A stretch of DNA of 64,000 nt from Actinocatenispora rupis (GTDB lineage: Bacteria; Actinomycetota; Actinomycetes; Mycobacteriales; Micromonosporaceae): NCBI RefSeq assembly GCF_016861975.1, contig NZ_BOMB01000026.1:1-64000 (forward strand), read 5' to 3'. Positions within the stretch are counted from its first letter, which is position 1. Every line of letters begins with the position of its first letter. A program made the position numbers and the translations under genes. Below, one piece after another: positions 44,541-52,003 of this stretch. Under the pieces are notes generated by a model. That model did no database searches. It saw only the letters and a list, made by a program, of their open reading frames with translations, and was not told the DNA's origin.

Positions 44541-45238
44541 GCGGCACGACGGTCACGTACCGGCCGCGGCTCGTACCCGCCGGCTGGTGGGTGGAGGCGA
44601 CCCTGGTCGTGGTGTTCGCGGCGCTGACGGTGCTGTTGAGCCGTTCCGGGCCGTTGACCGCGGCGGACGTCTGGCTGCGGGACGTGGCCGACGCGCACCG
44701 CCCGACCGTCGCGTACTGGGTGGCCCGGGTGGTGAACCTGCTCGGCAACGGCGGCTGGGTGATGACGGTGACGTTGCTGGTGTCGCTGCTGCTGGCGTGG
44801 CGCCGCCGTACGGTGCGGCCGGTGTTCCCGGCGGCGGCCGCGGCGGTGCTGACCGCCGTGGTGATCGAGCCGCTCAAGCGGCTCACCGCCCGGCCGGCGC
44901 CGCACTACCGCGGCCCGGTCGAGCTGTTCACGGTGCCGGGGCGGGAGTCGTACCCGTCGGGGCACCTGGTCAACACGGTCGTCTGGTTCGGCGTACTGGC
45001 CCTGCTGCTCGCGCCGTACCTGGCGCCGCGGGCGCGGCGCGCGCTCGCCGTACTGCCGTCGGTGCTGGTCCTGGTCAGTACGGTCTACCTGGGGTTCCAC
45101 TGGTTGACCGACGACATCGCCGGCCTCGCCCTCGGGCTGCTGCTGCTCCGGGTGATCTGCCGCGTCCCGTGGTCGGACGTCCCGCTGTCGCGCCGGCTGG
45201 AGGCCGTACCGCAGCCCGCGGAGCGGCCCTGGCCCTGA
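44471..45238 (+). CDS. PAP2-family membrane phosphatase, paralogue of the preceding gene
   Basis: The conserved part is MSGTTVTYRPRLVPAGWWVEATL-like from 44537, followed by about six TM helices. PAP2 motifs are KRLTARPAPHYRGP, SYPSGHLVNTVVW and FHWLTDDIAGL, closer to consensus than in the upstream copy. Start choice is difficult: the in-frame GTG at 44471 lies 70 bases inside the preceding gene, the natural CTG at 44537 forms a CTGA overlap with the upstream stop and has GGGGGA just before it, and the first GTG after that (about 44590) would remove the conserved N-terminus. I list the GTG but think the CTG quite possible. A convergent terminator ends it. Confidence 0.8.
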   Translation: MAARAGAGGPGPRPARCRPGDGLSGTTVTYRPRLVPAGWWVEATLVVVFAALTVLLSRSGPLTAADVWLRDVADAHRPTVAYWVARVVNLLGNGGWVMTVTLLVSLLLAWRRRTVRPVFPAAAAAVLTAVVIEPLKRLTARPAPHYRGPVELFTVPGRESYPSGHLVNTVVWFGVLALLLAPYLAPRARRALAVLPSVLVLVSTVYLGFHWLTDDIAGLALGLLLLRVICRVPWSDVPLSRRLEAVPQPAERPWP

Positions 45239-45259
45239 CCGTCCACAGTAGACGGTCAG
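45235..45259. terminator. Bidirectional terminator between PAP2 and aldolase genes
   Basis: CTGACCGTC (45235-45243) and GACGGTCAG (45251-45259) pair perfectly around CACAGTA. The left arm includes the PAP2 stop codon; the convergent aldolase gene ends seven bases further. Confidence 0.8.
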
Positions 45260-45265
45260 GGGGGT

Positions 45266-46099
45266 TCAGCGGGGGGCGAGGACCGAGAGGAAGTGCGCGA
45301 CGGTGTTGGCCATCGCGTCCCGCGCCGGCGCCAGGTACTTCCGCGGGTCGACGAGCCGCTCGTCCGCCAGCGCCGCGCGTACCGCGCCGGTGAAGGCGAT
45401 GTTGAGGGCGGTGCCGACGTTCACCTTGACCATGCCGGCGGCGACCGCGGCGGCCAGTTCCGCGTCCGGTACGCCGGAGGAACCGTGGAGTACCAGGGGG
45501 ACGGGGACGGCGTCGCGCAGCCGGGTGATGAGGTCGTGGTCGAGCGCGGCGGTCCGGTCGGTCATCGCGTGCGACGAGCCGACCGCGACGGCGAGCGCGT
45601 CGACGCCGGTGGCCGCCACGTAGTCGCGCGCCTCGGCCGGATCGGTCCGTACGCCGGGGGCGTGCGCGCCGTCCTTGCCGCCGACCTCGCCGAGCTCGCT
45701 CTCCAGCCACAGCCCGCGCGCGTGGCAGAACTCGGCCGCCTCGCGCGTCGCCGCCACGTTCTCCGCGTACGGCAGGGTGGAGGCGTCGTACATGACGGAG
45801 CCGAACCGGTGGTCGGGCGCCTGCCGCATCAGTTCGGCGTCCTCGACGTGGTCCAGGTGCAGCGCGACGTCCACGCCCGCCGCCTCGGCGACGGCGGCGC
45901 TGGCCGCGGCGATCGGGGCCAGCCGACCGCCGTGGAACGTCACCGCGTTCTGCGAGATCTGCAGGATGACCGGCAGGCCGGCCCGCTCCGCCCCGGCCAC
46001 GATCGCCTCGGCGTGCTCGACCGTGATGACGTTGAACGCGGCGAGCCCGCGTCCGCCCTTCGCGGCGTCGGCGACCAAAGTCCCGGTGGGCGTCAGCAT
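45266..46099 (-). CDS. kbaY: Class II tagatose/fructose-bisphosphate aldolase (KbaY/GatY type)
   Basis: 277 residues, Zn-dependent aldolase that would split tagatose 1,6-bisphosphate into dihydroxyacetone phosphate and glyceraldehyde 3-phosphate. Zinc ligands are visible in VALHLDHVEDAEL (HLDH, about 80), VGSSHAMT and LVLHGSSGVPD; VKVNVGTALNIAFTGAVR is the phosphate-binding end. ESELGEVGGKDG is the conserved mobile-loop region. It is the last gene of the operon 50007-45266. The ATG has GGAGTAAGGG upstream, four bases after the pfkB stop. A fructose-bisphosphate role cannot be ruled out by sequence; the neighbours favour tagatose. Confidence 0.87.
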   Translation of the reverse strand: MLTPTGTLVADAAKGGRGLAAFNVITVEHAEAIVAGAERAGLPVILQISQNAVTFHGGRLAPIAAASAAVAEAAGVDVALHLDHVEDAELMRQAPDHRFGSVMYDASTLPYAENVAATREAAEFCHARGLWLESELGEVGGKDGAHAPGVRTDPAEARDYVAATGVDALAVAVGSSHAMTDRTAALDHDLITRLRDAVPVPLVLHGSSGVPDAELAAAVAAGMVKVNVGTALNIAFTGAVRAALADERLVDPRKYLAPARDAMANTVAHFLSVLAPR

Positions 46100-46103
46100 T
46101 CCC

Positions 46104-47042
46104 TTACTCCGTAACGGTCTCGACGGTGATGATCTTGCGCAGCCGGTCGTACTCCCGGCCGTCGACCTGGCCCGCCTCGGGTGCCGCGACAGCCGCCGCG
46201 GACAGCGCGACCGCGTCGGTCAGCGTCGCCGGCCACCCCGTCCGGTACGCCAGGCCGCGGGCGAGCGCGGCGACGGCCGCGTCCCCCGCCCCGGTCGGGT
46301 TGCCGGTGACGGCCGCCGGCGGTGCCGCCCGGTACGCGCCGTCCGGGGTCGCGGCGACCAGCCCGTCCGCGCCGCGCGACGCGACCACCGCGCCCGCCCC
46401 CCGGGTACGCAGGGCCTCGGCGGCGGCGAGTACCTCGGTGACGGTGTCGGGGGCGGTGCCACCGGTGACGGAGGCCAGCTCGTGCGCGTTGGGTTTGACG
46501 ACGTCGGGGCGGGCGTCGAGCGCCGCGGCCAGCGCCGTACCCTCGGCGTCCACAATGGACGGTACGGCCAGCTCGCGCGCGATCGTCACCAGCTCCGCGT
46601 ACGCGTCGGCGGGCACGCCCGCGGGCAGGCTGCCGGACAGGACGACCGCGCGGGACACCGTCGCCAGCCCGCGGAACCGCGCCACGAACGCCGACCACTC
46701 CTCGGCGGTCACCGGCGGCCCCGGCTCCCAGAACCCCGTCGCCCCGGTACGGTCGGCCACCACGAGCGTGCGCCGCGAGTCCGCCGCGACCGGTACGAAC
46801 GAGTCGGCGATGCGCGCGGCGGCGAGCCGGTGCCGGATCTGCTCCCCGGTCGGGCCGCCGACCAGGCCGGTCGCCACCACGGGCTCGCGGATCTGGGTGA
46901 GGACGGCGGCCACGTTGACGCCCTTGCCGCCGGCCCGGGTCACCACGCTCGACACCCGGTGCGTCTGCTGCGGCCGCAGCTCGTCCACCCGGTACGTGAC
47001 GTCGAGCGCCGCGTTCAGCGTGACGGTCAGGATCACTGCCAC
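46104..47042 (-). CDS. PfkB-family sugar-phosphate kinase (tagatose-6-phosphate kinase or 1-phosphofructokinase type)
   Basis: 312 residues. N-terminal ILTVTLNAALDVTYRVDELR and RAGGKGVNVAAVLTQI are the sugar-phosphate kinase signature of the LacC/FruK branch. The catalytic site GNPTGAGDAAVAALARGLA (about 250) supplies the general base Asp and anion hole. In this operon its likely reaction is tagatose 6-phosphate to the 1,6-bisphosphate. It overlaps the nagA stop by 10 bases and lies four bases before the aldolase. Confidence 0.87.
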   Translation of the reverse strand: MAVILTVTLNAALDVTYRVDELRPQQTHRVSSVVTRAGGKGVNVAAVLTQIREPVVATGLVGGPTGEQIRHRLAAARIADSFVPVAADSRRTLVVADRTGATGFWEPGPPVTAEEWSAFVARFRGLATVSRAVVLSGSLPAGVPADAYAELVTIARELAVPSIVDAEGTALAAALDARPDVVKPNAHELASVTGGTAPDTVTEVLAAAEALRTRGAGAVVASRGADGLVAATPDGAYRAAPPAAVTGNPTGAGDAAVAALARGLAYRTGWPATLTDAVALSAAAVAAPEAGQVDGREYDRLRKIITVETVTE

Positions 47043-48178
47043 TCACCCCCACGCATGACCCGCCGTACGGCCAGGTCGTCGTCGAGTACGACGAGGTCGG
47101 CGCGCAGGCCGGCGGCGAGCGCGCCACGGTCGGTCAGGCCGATCGTCCGGGCCGGGGTGGTGGCGGCCATCCGCGCGACGTCCGCGAGGGGCAGCCCGGC
47201 GCCGACGGCCCGGCGTACGGCGGCGTCCATGGTGAGGGTGGAGCCGGCGATCGAACCGCCCTCGGCGAGCCGGGCGACGCCGTCGAGCACGGTGACGGCC
47301 TGGCCGCCCAGCTCGTACGCGCCGTCGGACATGCCGGCGGCGGCCATCGCGTCGGTCACCAGCGCGGCCCGGTCCGTGCCGGCCGCCGACGCGGCGAACG
47401 ACAGCATCGCGTCGTGCAGGTGGTGCCCGTCCGCGATGAACTCGCAGGTCACCGACGGCGAACGGAGCAGCGCGACGATCGGCCCCGGCTCCCGGTGGTG
47501 GATCGGGCGCATCCCGTTGCACACGTGCGTACCGGCGGTCGCGCCGGCCTCGACCGCGGCGAGCGTCTGCTCGTAGCTGGCGTCGGTGTGCCCGACGGCG
47601 GCCACCACCCCGCGCCCCACCAGGTACCGGATGGCATCGAGGGCGCCGGCCCGCTCGGGCGCCACCGTGACCATGCGTACGCCGCCGATGTCGAGCAGCG
47701 CGGCCAGCTCGTCCAGGTCCGGATCCCGCAGGTACGCCGGGTTCTGCGCGCCGCAGCGCGCCGCCGACAGGTACGGCCCCTCGTAGTGCAGGCCGGCGAG
47801 CGTGCCGTCCGCGACGAGCGGCTGGTACGCCCGGGTCGCGGCGAGCATCAGCTCCGGCGGCGCGGTCACCAGGCTGGCCAGCGTCGTCGTCGTACCGTGC
47901 GCCAGGTGGAACGCCGCGGCCCGCCGCGCCTCGTCCGCGTCCCCGGTCGTGTACGTCGCGCCCCCGCCGCCGTGCGTGTGCATGTCCACGAACCCGGGCA
48001 GTACCGTCGCGCCGGCCAGGTCGACGACCGTACCGTCGGCCGGGCCGTCGCCGGCACCGACCGCGGTGATGGTGCCGCCGGCGACGAGGACGTGGCCGCG
48101 GTCGAGTGCCCCGGTCGGGGTGACGACGCGGGCGTTGCGCAGCACGAGCCGGGCCGGTTCGGACGGGTCAGCGGACAT
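47033..48178 (-). CDS. nagA: N-acetylglucosamine/N-acetylgalactosamine-6-phosphate deacetylase
   Basis: 381 residues, amidohydrolase superfamily. Metal and substrate motifs: FVDMHTHGGGGATYTTG (about 58), HYEGPYLSAARCGAQNP (about 131), VAAVGHTDASYEQTL (His), GTHVCNGMRPIHHREPG, FIADGHHLHDAML and LVTDAMAAAGM with the catalytic Asp. It removes acetate from GlcNAc-6-P or GalNAc-6-P. Next to AgaS-type, PfkB and KbaY genes it most likely serves GalNAc-6-P, as AgaA does. It directly abuts the ROK kinase stop. Confidence 0.93.
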   Translation of the reverse strand: MSADPSEPARLVLRNARVVTPTGALDRGHVLVAGGTITAVGAGDGPADGTVVDLAGATVLPGFVDMHTHGGGGATYTTGDADEARRAAAFHLAHGTTTTLASLVTAPPELMLAATRAYQPLVADGTLAGLHYEGPYLSAARCGAQNPAYLRDPDLDELAALLDIGGVRMVTVAPERAGALDAIRYLVGRGVVAAVGHTDASYEQTLAAVEAGATAGTHVCNGMRPIHHREPGPIVALLRSPSVTCEFIADGHHLHDAMLSFAASAAGTDRAALVTDAMAAAGMSDGAYELGGQAVTVLDGVARLAEGGSIAGSTLTMDAAVRRAVGAGLPLADVARMAATTPARTIGLTDRGALAAGLRADLVVLDDDLAVRRVMRGGEWQ

Positions 48179-49108
48179 CTACGACTCCTCGGCGTGGAAG
48201 CGGTCCAGGGCGAGCAACGCCGCCCCGATGCATCCTGCCTCGTCGCCGAGGTCCGCCGACACCAGCCGCGGCATCGCCTGGAACGCGCGGCGCGCCTCCA
48301 TGCCCTTCGCGAGCGGCGTGAACAGCGCGTCGCCCGCCTCGGCCAGCCCGCCGCCGACCACGACGACCTCCGGGTCCAGCAGGCGCAACGCGGTCGTCAT
48401 GCCCTCCGCCAGGATCTCCACGGTCTCGGCCCACACCTCGGCCGCCCGCGGCTCCCCGGCCACCGCCCGCGCGACCACCTCGGCCGCCGCGATCCCGTCC
48501 CCGCCGGCCTCCCGGTACCGCCGGGCCACGGCCGCCGCGGACGTCAGCGCCTCCAGGCACCCGTACCGGCCGCAGCCGCACAGCGGGCCGTCGTGCCGCA
48601 CCTGGACGTGTCCGAGCTCGGACGGCGCGCCGTGCGCTCCCGGGTACGTCCGGCCGCCGAGCACGTGTCCCGCCGCGATGCCGGTACCGATCGCCACGAA
48701 CAGGACGTTGTCGCTGCCCGCGCCGGCGCCCAGCCGAGCCTCCGCCACCGCGCCCGCCCGTACGTCGTGGCCGAGGGCGGTGGTCAGCCCGGTCCGCGCC
48801 CCGATCAGCGACACGAACGGCACGTCCCGCCAGCCGATGTTCGACGAGTACACGGCGACGCCGTTCGCCTCGTCCACCACCCCCGGTACGACGATGCCCA
48901 CGGCACGCGGGTCGAGTCCGCGGTCGCGCGCCGTACCGACGAGACCCGCGGCCACGTCGACGATCGCGTCCACGACGGCGGCCGGCCCGCGCTCGCGTCC
49001 GGTGGAGTGCCGTTCGCCGTGCAGTACGGTGCCGTCCGGGGCGACCAGCGCGCACTTCATCGCGGTACCACCGACGTCGATGGCGACCGCGGTCTCGCCG
49101 GTACCCAT
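48179..49108 (-). CDS. ROK-family sugar kinase
   Basis: 309 residues. N-terminal phosphate loop AVAIDVGGTAMKCALV, catalytic Asp region SSNIGWRDVPF, second loop VLFVAIGTGIAAGHVLGG, and the ROK zinc motif GPLCGCGRYGCLEAL (C-x-C-G-x-x-G-C-x-E), so an active kinase and not a repressor: there is no HTH. With no PTS transporter nearby, it probably phosphorylates cytosolic GalNAc (or GlcNAc) to the 6-phosphate, feeding nagA. The ATG overlaps the AgaS-type stop by one base. Confidence 0.9.
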   Translation of the reverse strand: MGTGETAVAIDVGGTAMKCALVAPDGTVLHGERHSTGRERGPAAVVDAIVDVAAGLVGTARDRGLDPRAVGIVVPGVVDEANGVAVYSSNIGWRDVPFVSLIGARTGLTTALGHDVRAGAVAEARLGAGAGSDNVLFVAIGTGIAAGHVLGGRTYPGAHGAPSELGHVQVRHDGPLCGCGRYGCLEALTSAAAVARRYREAGGDGIAAAEVVARAVAGEPRAAEVWAETVEILAEGMTTALRLLDPEVVVVGGGLAEAGDALFTPLAKGMEARRAFQAMPRLVSADLGDEAGCIGAALLALDRFHAEES

Positions 49109-50007
49109 CAGCCCAGGATCACGGAGCGGGTCAGGTGGCGCGGGTTGTCCGGGTCCAGGCCGCGGTGGTCGGCGACCGCGATCGCGAACCGCTGCGCCCG
49201 GATCAGGTCCGCCATCGGGTCCAGCCCGCTCGTCACGAACGTGCCGCCGGTGGGCGCCACGTCGTCGGCCAGCCCGGCCGGCGCGGTACCGAACATCCAG
49301 GTGGCCCGGTGCGGCGCCGCGATCGAGATCGGCCCGTGCCGGTACTCCATCGCCGGGTACGACTCGGTCCAGAACGTCGCCGCCTCGCGGCACTTGAGCG
49401 CCGCCTCGTTCGCCAGTCCGACGGTCCACCCGCGGCCCAGGAACGTGACCTGCTCGGTCGTGTCGGCCGGCAGCGGCAACGGCTCGGCGATCGCCTTCTC
49501 GGCGTCGGCCGCCGCGGCGGTCAGGTCCTCGCCGAGGCTGGCCCGCAGCAGCGCCAGCGCCGTCGTCGCGAACCGGGTCTGCACCACGGAGGTCTCGTCG
49601 GCGAAGTCCATCACGATCGTGTCGCCGGCCAGCTTCGCCATCGGCGCGTCGTGGATCCCGGTGATCACCACGCTCGCCGTACTCGGCGCCAGCCGGCGCA
49701 GCAGGTCGAGTACCTCGGTGGTGGTGCCGGAGCGGCTGATCGCCACGAGCCGGTCGTACCGTCGGCCGAGCGGCATCTCGGAGGCGGCGAACGCGTCGGT
49801 CTCACCCTTGCCGGCAGCCTCCCGCAGCGCCGCGTACGCCTGCGCCATGAACCAGGACGTGCCGCACCCGACCACGGCGACGCGCTCGCCGTCCCGCGGC
49901 AGTGCGCCGGCCCGCTCGGCCGCGAGGGTGGCGGCGCGCCGCCAGCAGTCGGGCTGGCTGGCGATCTCGGCGACGACCGCCGGGGTGTTGCGTGCTGCGT
50001 CCGACAT
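49108..50007 (-). CDS. agaS: SIS-domain sugar-phosphate isomerase/deaminase (AgaS-like)
   Basis: 299 residues with two SIS domains: VAVVGCGTSWFMAQAYAALRE (about 43) and RLVAISRSGTTTEVLDLLRRL (about 85), then the second VTFLGRGWTVGLANEAALKCREAATFWTESYPAMEYRHGP (about 190-230), a GlmS/AgaS-type active-site segment. No glutaminase domain. It probably converts galactosamine-6-P to tagatose-6-P plus ammonia. First gene of the operon; the ATG has GGAGGGCCC upstream. Divergent from the DeoR regulator. Confidence 0.88.
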   Translation of the reverse strand: MSDAARNTPAVVAEIASQPDCWRRAATLAAERAGALPRDGERVAVVGCGTSWFMAQAYAALREAAGKGETDAFAASEMPLGRRYDRLVAISRSGTTTEVLDLLRRLAPSTASVVITGIHDAPMAKLAGDTIVMDFADETSVVQTRFATTALALLRASLGEDLTAAAADAEKAIAEPLPLPADTTEQVTFLGRGWTVGLANEAALKCREAATFWTESYPAMEYRHGPISIAAPHRATWMFGTAPAGLADDVAPTGGTFVTSGLDPMADLIRAQRFAIAVADHRGLDPDNPRHLTRSVILG

Positions 50008-50147
50008 GGGCCCTCCAGTACGTTGGCGCGGCACGTTGTCGAGCTGTGGCGCGCGGCGCGTAAGCTTCGCGCATGTCCCTCGACGTTGTACCCGGGTTTC
50101 GCGCATCATTGTGCACGCGCTGAGTACTGAAGGCTAGGGAGGTCCCG
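50008..50147. promoter_or_regulatory. Divergent control region of the amino-sugar operon
   Basis: 140 bases between the agaS start and the DeoR start. It holds an imperfect dyad GCGCG-TAAGCTT-CGCGC at 50056-50072, and the words CGCGCAT at 50070 and 50100. These are plausible DeoR-family operators, but DeoR sites vary too much for a firm call. Confidence 0.35.
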
Positions 50148-50942
50148 GTGGACCGCTACGCACGCTGGACCGCGCTTCTGGAGGTGCTGGCCGAGACGGG
50201 CCGGGTCAGCGTCGAGGACGCGGCCGCCCGGCTGGACGTTTCCCAGGCGACGATTCGACGTGATTTCGACCAGTTGGCCCAGCAGCAGATGATCACGCGT
50301 ACGCGGGGTGGCGCCGTCGCCAGCGCCGTGTCGTACGACCTGCCGCTGCGGTACAAGTCGGCGAAGCGGGCGCCGGAGAAGCAACGGATCGGCTCCGCCG
50401 CTGCGGCCCTTGTCACACCCGGCATGGTCGTCGGCATCAACGGCGGCACCACCACGACCGAGGTGGCGCGCGCCCTGGCCACCCGTCCCGACCTCGCCAG
50501 CGGCGGTACGACCGGCGACGGCACCTCGCTCACCATCGTCACCAACGCGCTGAACATCGCCAACGAACTGATCGTCCGGCCGCACGTGAAGCTCGTCGTC
50601 ACCGGCGGCGTCGTCCGCCCCCAGTCGTACGAGCTGATCGGGCCGCTCGCGACCGGCATCCTGCGGGACCTGATGCTGGACGTCGCGTTCCTCGGCGTGG
50701 ACGCGGTCGACGTGGCGCTCGGCGCCGCCGCGCACAACGAGGGCGAGGCCGCGATCAACCAGCTCATGGCGGCGCGGGCGCGGCGGATCGTGATCGTGGC
50801 CGACTCGTCCAAGCTGGGGCAGCACGCGTTCGCGCGGATCTGCCCGATCGACCGGGTACACACGCTGGTCACCGACTCGTCCGCGGAGGAGGACCAGACC
50901 CGCTCGTTCGCCACGGCGGGTGTGGAGATCGTCCGCGTCTGA
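50148..50942 (+). CDS. DeoR/GlpR-family transcriptional regulator (AgaR-like)
   Basis: 264 residues. N-terminal winged HTH: LLEVLAETGRVSVEDAAARL then DVSQATIRRDFDQLAQQQMITRTRGGAV, the DeoR signature. The C-terminal sugar-phosphate sensor has GMVVGINGGTTTTEVARAL, VTNALNIANEL, LVVTGGVVRPQSYELIGPLA, and VDAVDVALGAAAHNEGEAAINQLM. It is probably a repressor of the divergent GalNAc operon, released by a pathway sugar phosphate such as tagatose-6-P. The GTG start has a strong GGGAGGT site. Confidence 0.92.
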   Translation: MDRYARWTALLEVLAETGRVSVEDAAARLDVSQATIRRDFDQLAQQQMITRTRGGAVASAVSYDLPLRYKSAKRAPEKQRIGSAAAALVTPGMVVGINGGTTTTEVARALATRPDLASGGTTGDGTSLTIVTNALNIANELIVRPHVKLVVTGGVVRPQSYELIGPLATGILRDLMLDVAFLGVDAVDVALGAAAHNEGEAAINQLMAARARRIVIVADSSKLGQHAFARICPIDRVHTLVTDSSAEEDQTRSFATAGVEIVRV

Positions 50943-51001
50943 CGCGCGCGGCCCGACACGCAGGTACCAGAAAGCGCTTGCCGTCGGGGTACGGGCAGGC
51001 G

Positions 51002-51031
51002 CGTGCGGGCCGACCGGGGCCGGCCCGCACG
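51002..51031. terminator. Bidirectional terminator after the DeoR gene
   Basis: CGTGCGGGCCG (51002-51012) and CGGCCCGCACG (51021-51031) form a perfect 11-bp stem with an 8-base loop, between convergent genes. Confidence 0.8.
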
Positions 51032-51036
51032 GTGGC

Positions 51037-51405
51037 TCACATGCCCGGGATGCTCATCGAGGTGCCGCAGGCGCTGCCGAGCTTCTGCGCGTCGCTGGAC
51101 ATCGACGAGGTGTCGGGGGCGCTGGTGCCGCCCATCGAGTCGGCGAGCGAGTCGAGGTCGTCGGCGAACGCGTTGGCCGCGGACTTGACGTCGCCGTCGG
51201 CGCCCTTGGCGTCGTCGCGGATCTTGCCGGCCAGGTCCTTGATCCCCTTGCCCGGGTCGTCGGTGCCGGCGCTCGACGAGTAGGACTTCAGGTCGTTCTG
51301 GATGCTCTTGCAGGCGTCCTTGTTGGCGCTGCTGCAACCGGAGACGAGGCCGATCGCGGCGACCGCGGCGAGGGCGACGACGCCACGCGTGACCGTCTGG
51401 CGCAC
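51037..51405 (-). CDS. Small putative lipoprotein
   Basis: 122 residues. Signal peptide GVVALAAVAAIGLVSGC with an LVSGC lipobox (Cys about 24). The short mature part begins SSANKDACKSIQNDLKSY and is helical and Asp/Lys/Ser-rich, with an IKDLAGKIRDDAKGADGD and AANAFADDLDSLADSMGG pattern that suggests a helical bundle. Two further cysteines. No family recognised. It resembles in style the lipoprotein at 16163 (small, helical, Cys near both ends). Single gene with its own terminator. Confidence 0.75.
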   Translation of the reverse strand: MRQTVTRGVVALAAVAAIGLVSGCSSANKDACKSIQNDLKSYSSSAGTDDPGKGIKDLAGKIRDDAKGADGDVKSAANAFADDLDSLADSMGGTSAPDTSSMSSDAQKLGSACGTSMSIPGM

Positions 51406-51484
51406 GGAGGGTTTCCTTTCCTGGGGGATTCACGGTGATCTTGCGTTGGCCGAGGGTAGATCAGCTGATCAAGCAGGGCAGACG

Positions 51485-51513
51485 TTGACGAGTGCGCGAA
51501 ACTGCGGCACTAT
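51485..51513 (+). promoter_or_regulatory. Candidate promoter for a short RNA or leader
   Basis: TTGACG (51485-51490) and CACTAT (51508-51513) with a 17-bp spacer, on the plus strand. Transcription would begin around 51519, only about 10 bases before the terminator hairpin at 51529-51572. Confidence 0.4.
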
Positions 51514-51528
51514 GAACACGCATACGCA

Positions 51529-51572
51529 AGCCCGTACGGCGAGGCGGCCCCCTCGTCGTGCGGGCTGTTTTT
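51529..51572 (+). terminator. Rho-independent terminator or attenuator upstream of the DUF3263 gene
   Basis: AGCCCGTACGGCGAGG (51529-51544) pairs with 51551-51566 over 16 bp with two G-U pairs, and is followed by GTTTTTG. It is the most canonical terminator in the window, yet it lies upstream of the DUF3263 gene and not after a plus-strand gene. A short frame ATG AAC ACG CAT begins at 51512 and runs through the hairpin, with a GCFC (Gly-Cys-Phe-Cys) just at the T-tract. This fits a leader attenuator or a small RNA of about 50 nt. Confidence 0.7.
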
Positions 51573-51621
51573 GTGTCGTGGTTTCGGCGGCGCTGTCCGC
51601 CCGCATGGTTGAATGCGAGGG

Positions 51622-51882
51622 ATGGACACCTCGGAGCCCGATGGCGGGTTGAGCGGCCGCGACCGCAGGATGCTCGACTTCGAGCGCCAGTGGTGGCGGT
51701 ACGCGGGCGCCAAGGAGCAGGCCATCCGCGACCTGTTCGGCATGACCGCCACGCACTACTACCAGGTGCTCAACGCGCTGCTGGACTCGCCGGCCGCGCT
51801 CGCCGCCGATCCGGTGACGGTGCGCCGGCTCCGCCGTCTCCGCGACGCCCGGCAGCGGCCGCGGCCGGCGCGCCCGGCCTGA
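51622..51882 (+). CDS. DUF3263 protein
   Basis: 86 residues. LSGRDRRMLDFERQWWRYAGAKEQAIRDLFGMTATHYYQVLNALLDSP is the diagnostic DUF3263 segment, an HTH-like helical region common in actinobacteria and often placed next to LytR_C-type envelope genes. C-terminal RRLRRLRDARQRPRPARPA is basic. Probably a small DNA-binding protein, but no target is known. The ATG at 51622 has GCGAGGG; the ATG at 51613 is less well placed. Possibly controlled by the upstream attenuator. Confidence 0.9.
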   Translation: MDTSEPDGGLSGRDRRMLDFERQWWRYAGAKEQAIRDLFGMTATHYYQVLNALLDSPAALAADPVTVRRLRRLRDARQRPRPARPA

Positions 51883-51934
51883 CCGCTTCGTACCCGGGGC
51901 GGGGCCGGTGGAGCGGTTCGGCGACGTCCGGGCA

Positions 51935-51955
51935 ACAAGAAATTTATTTTCTTGT
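51935..51955. promoter_or_regulatory. Operator-like A/T palindrome upstream of nagZ
   Basis: ACAAGAAA-TTTAT-TTTCTTGT: perfect 8-bp arms and a 5-base centre, starkly A/T-rich in this genome, 49 bases before the nagZ start. It is unlike the DasR site of amino-sugar regulons. A/T-rich dyads of this shape are typical of RpiR/SIS-family regulators such as MurR; that assignment is inference. Confidence 0.6.
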
Positions 51956-52003
51956 GAGCATTGATCAAGGGACAAAGCTTACGGCGGATGCAAGGATCTC
52001 TGC

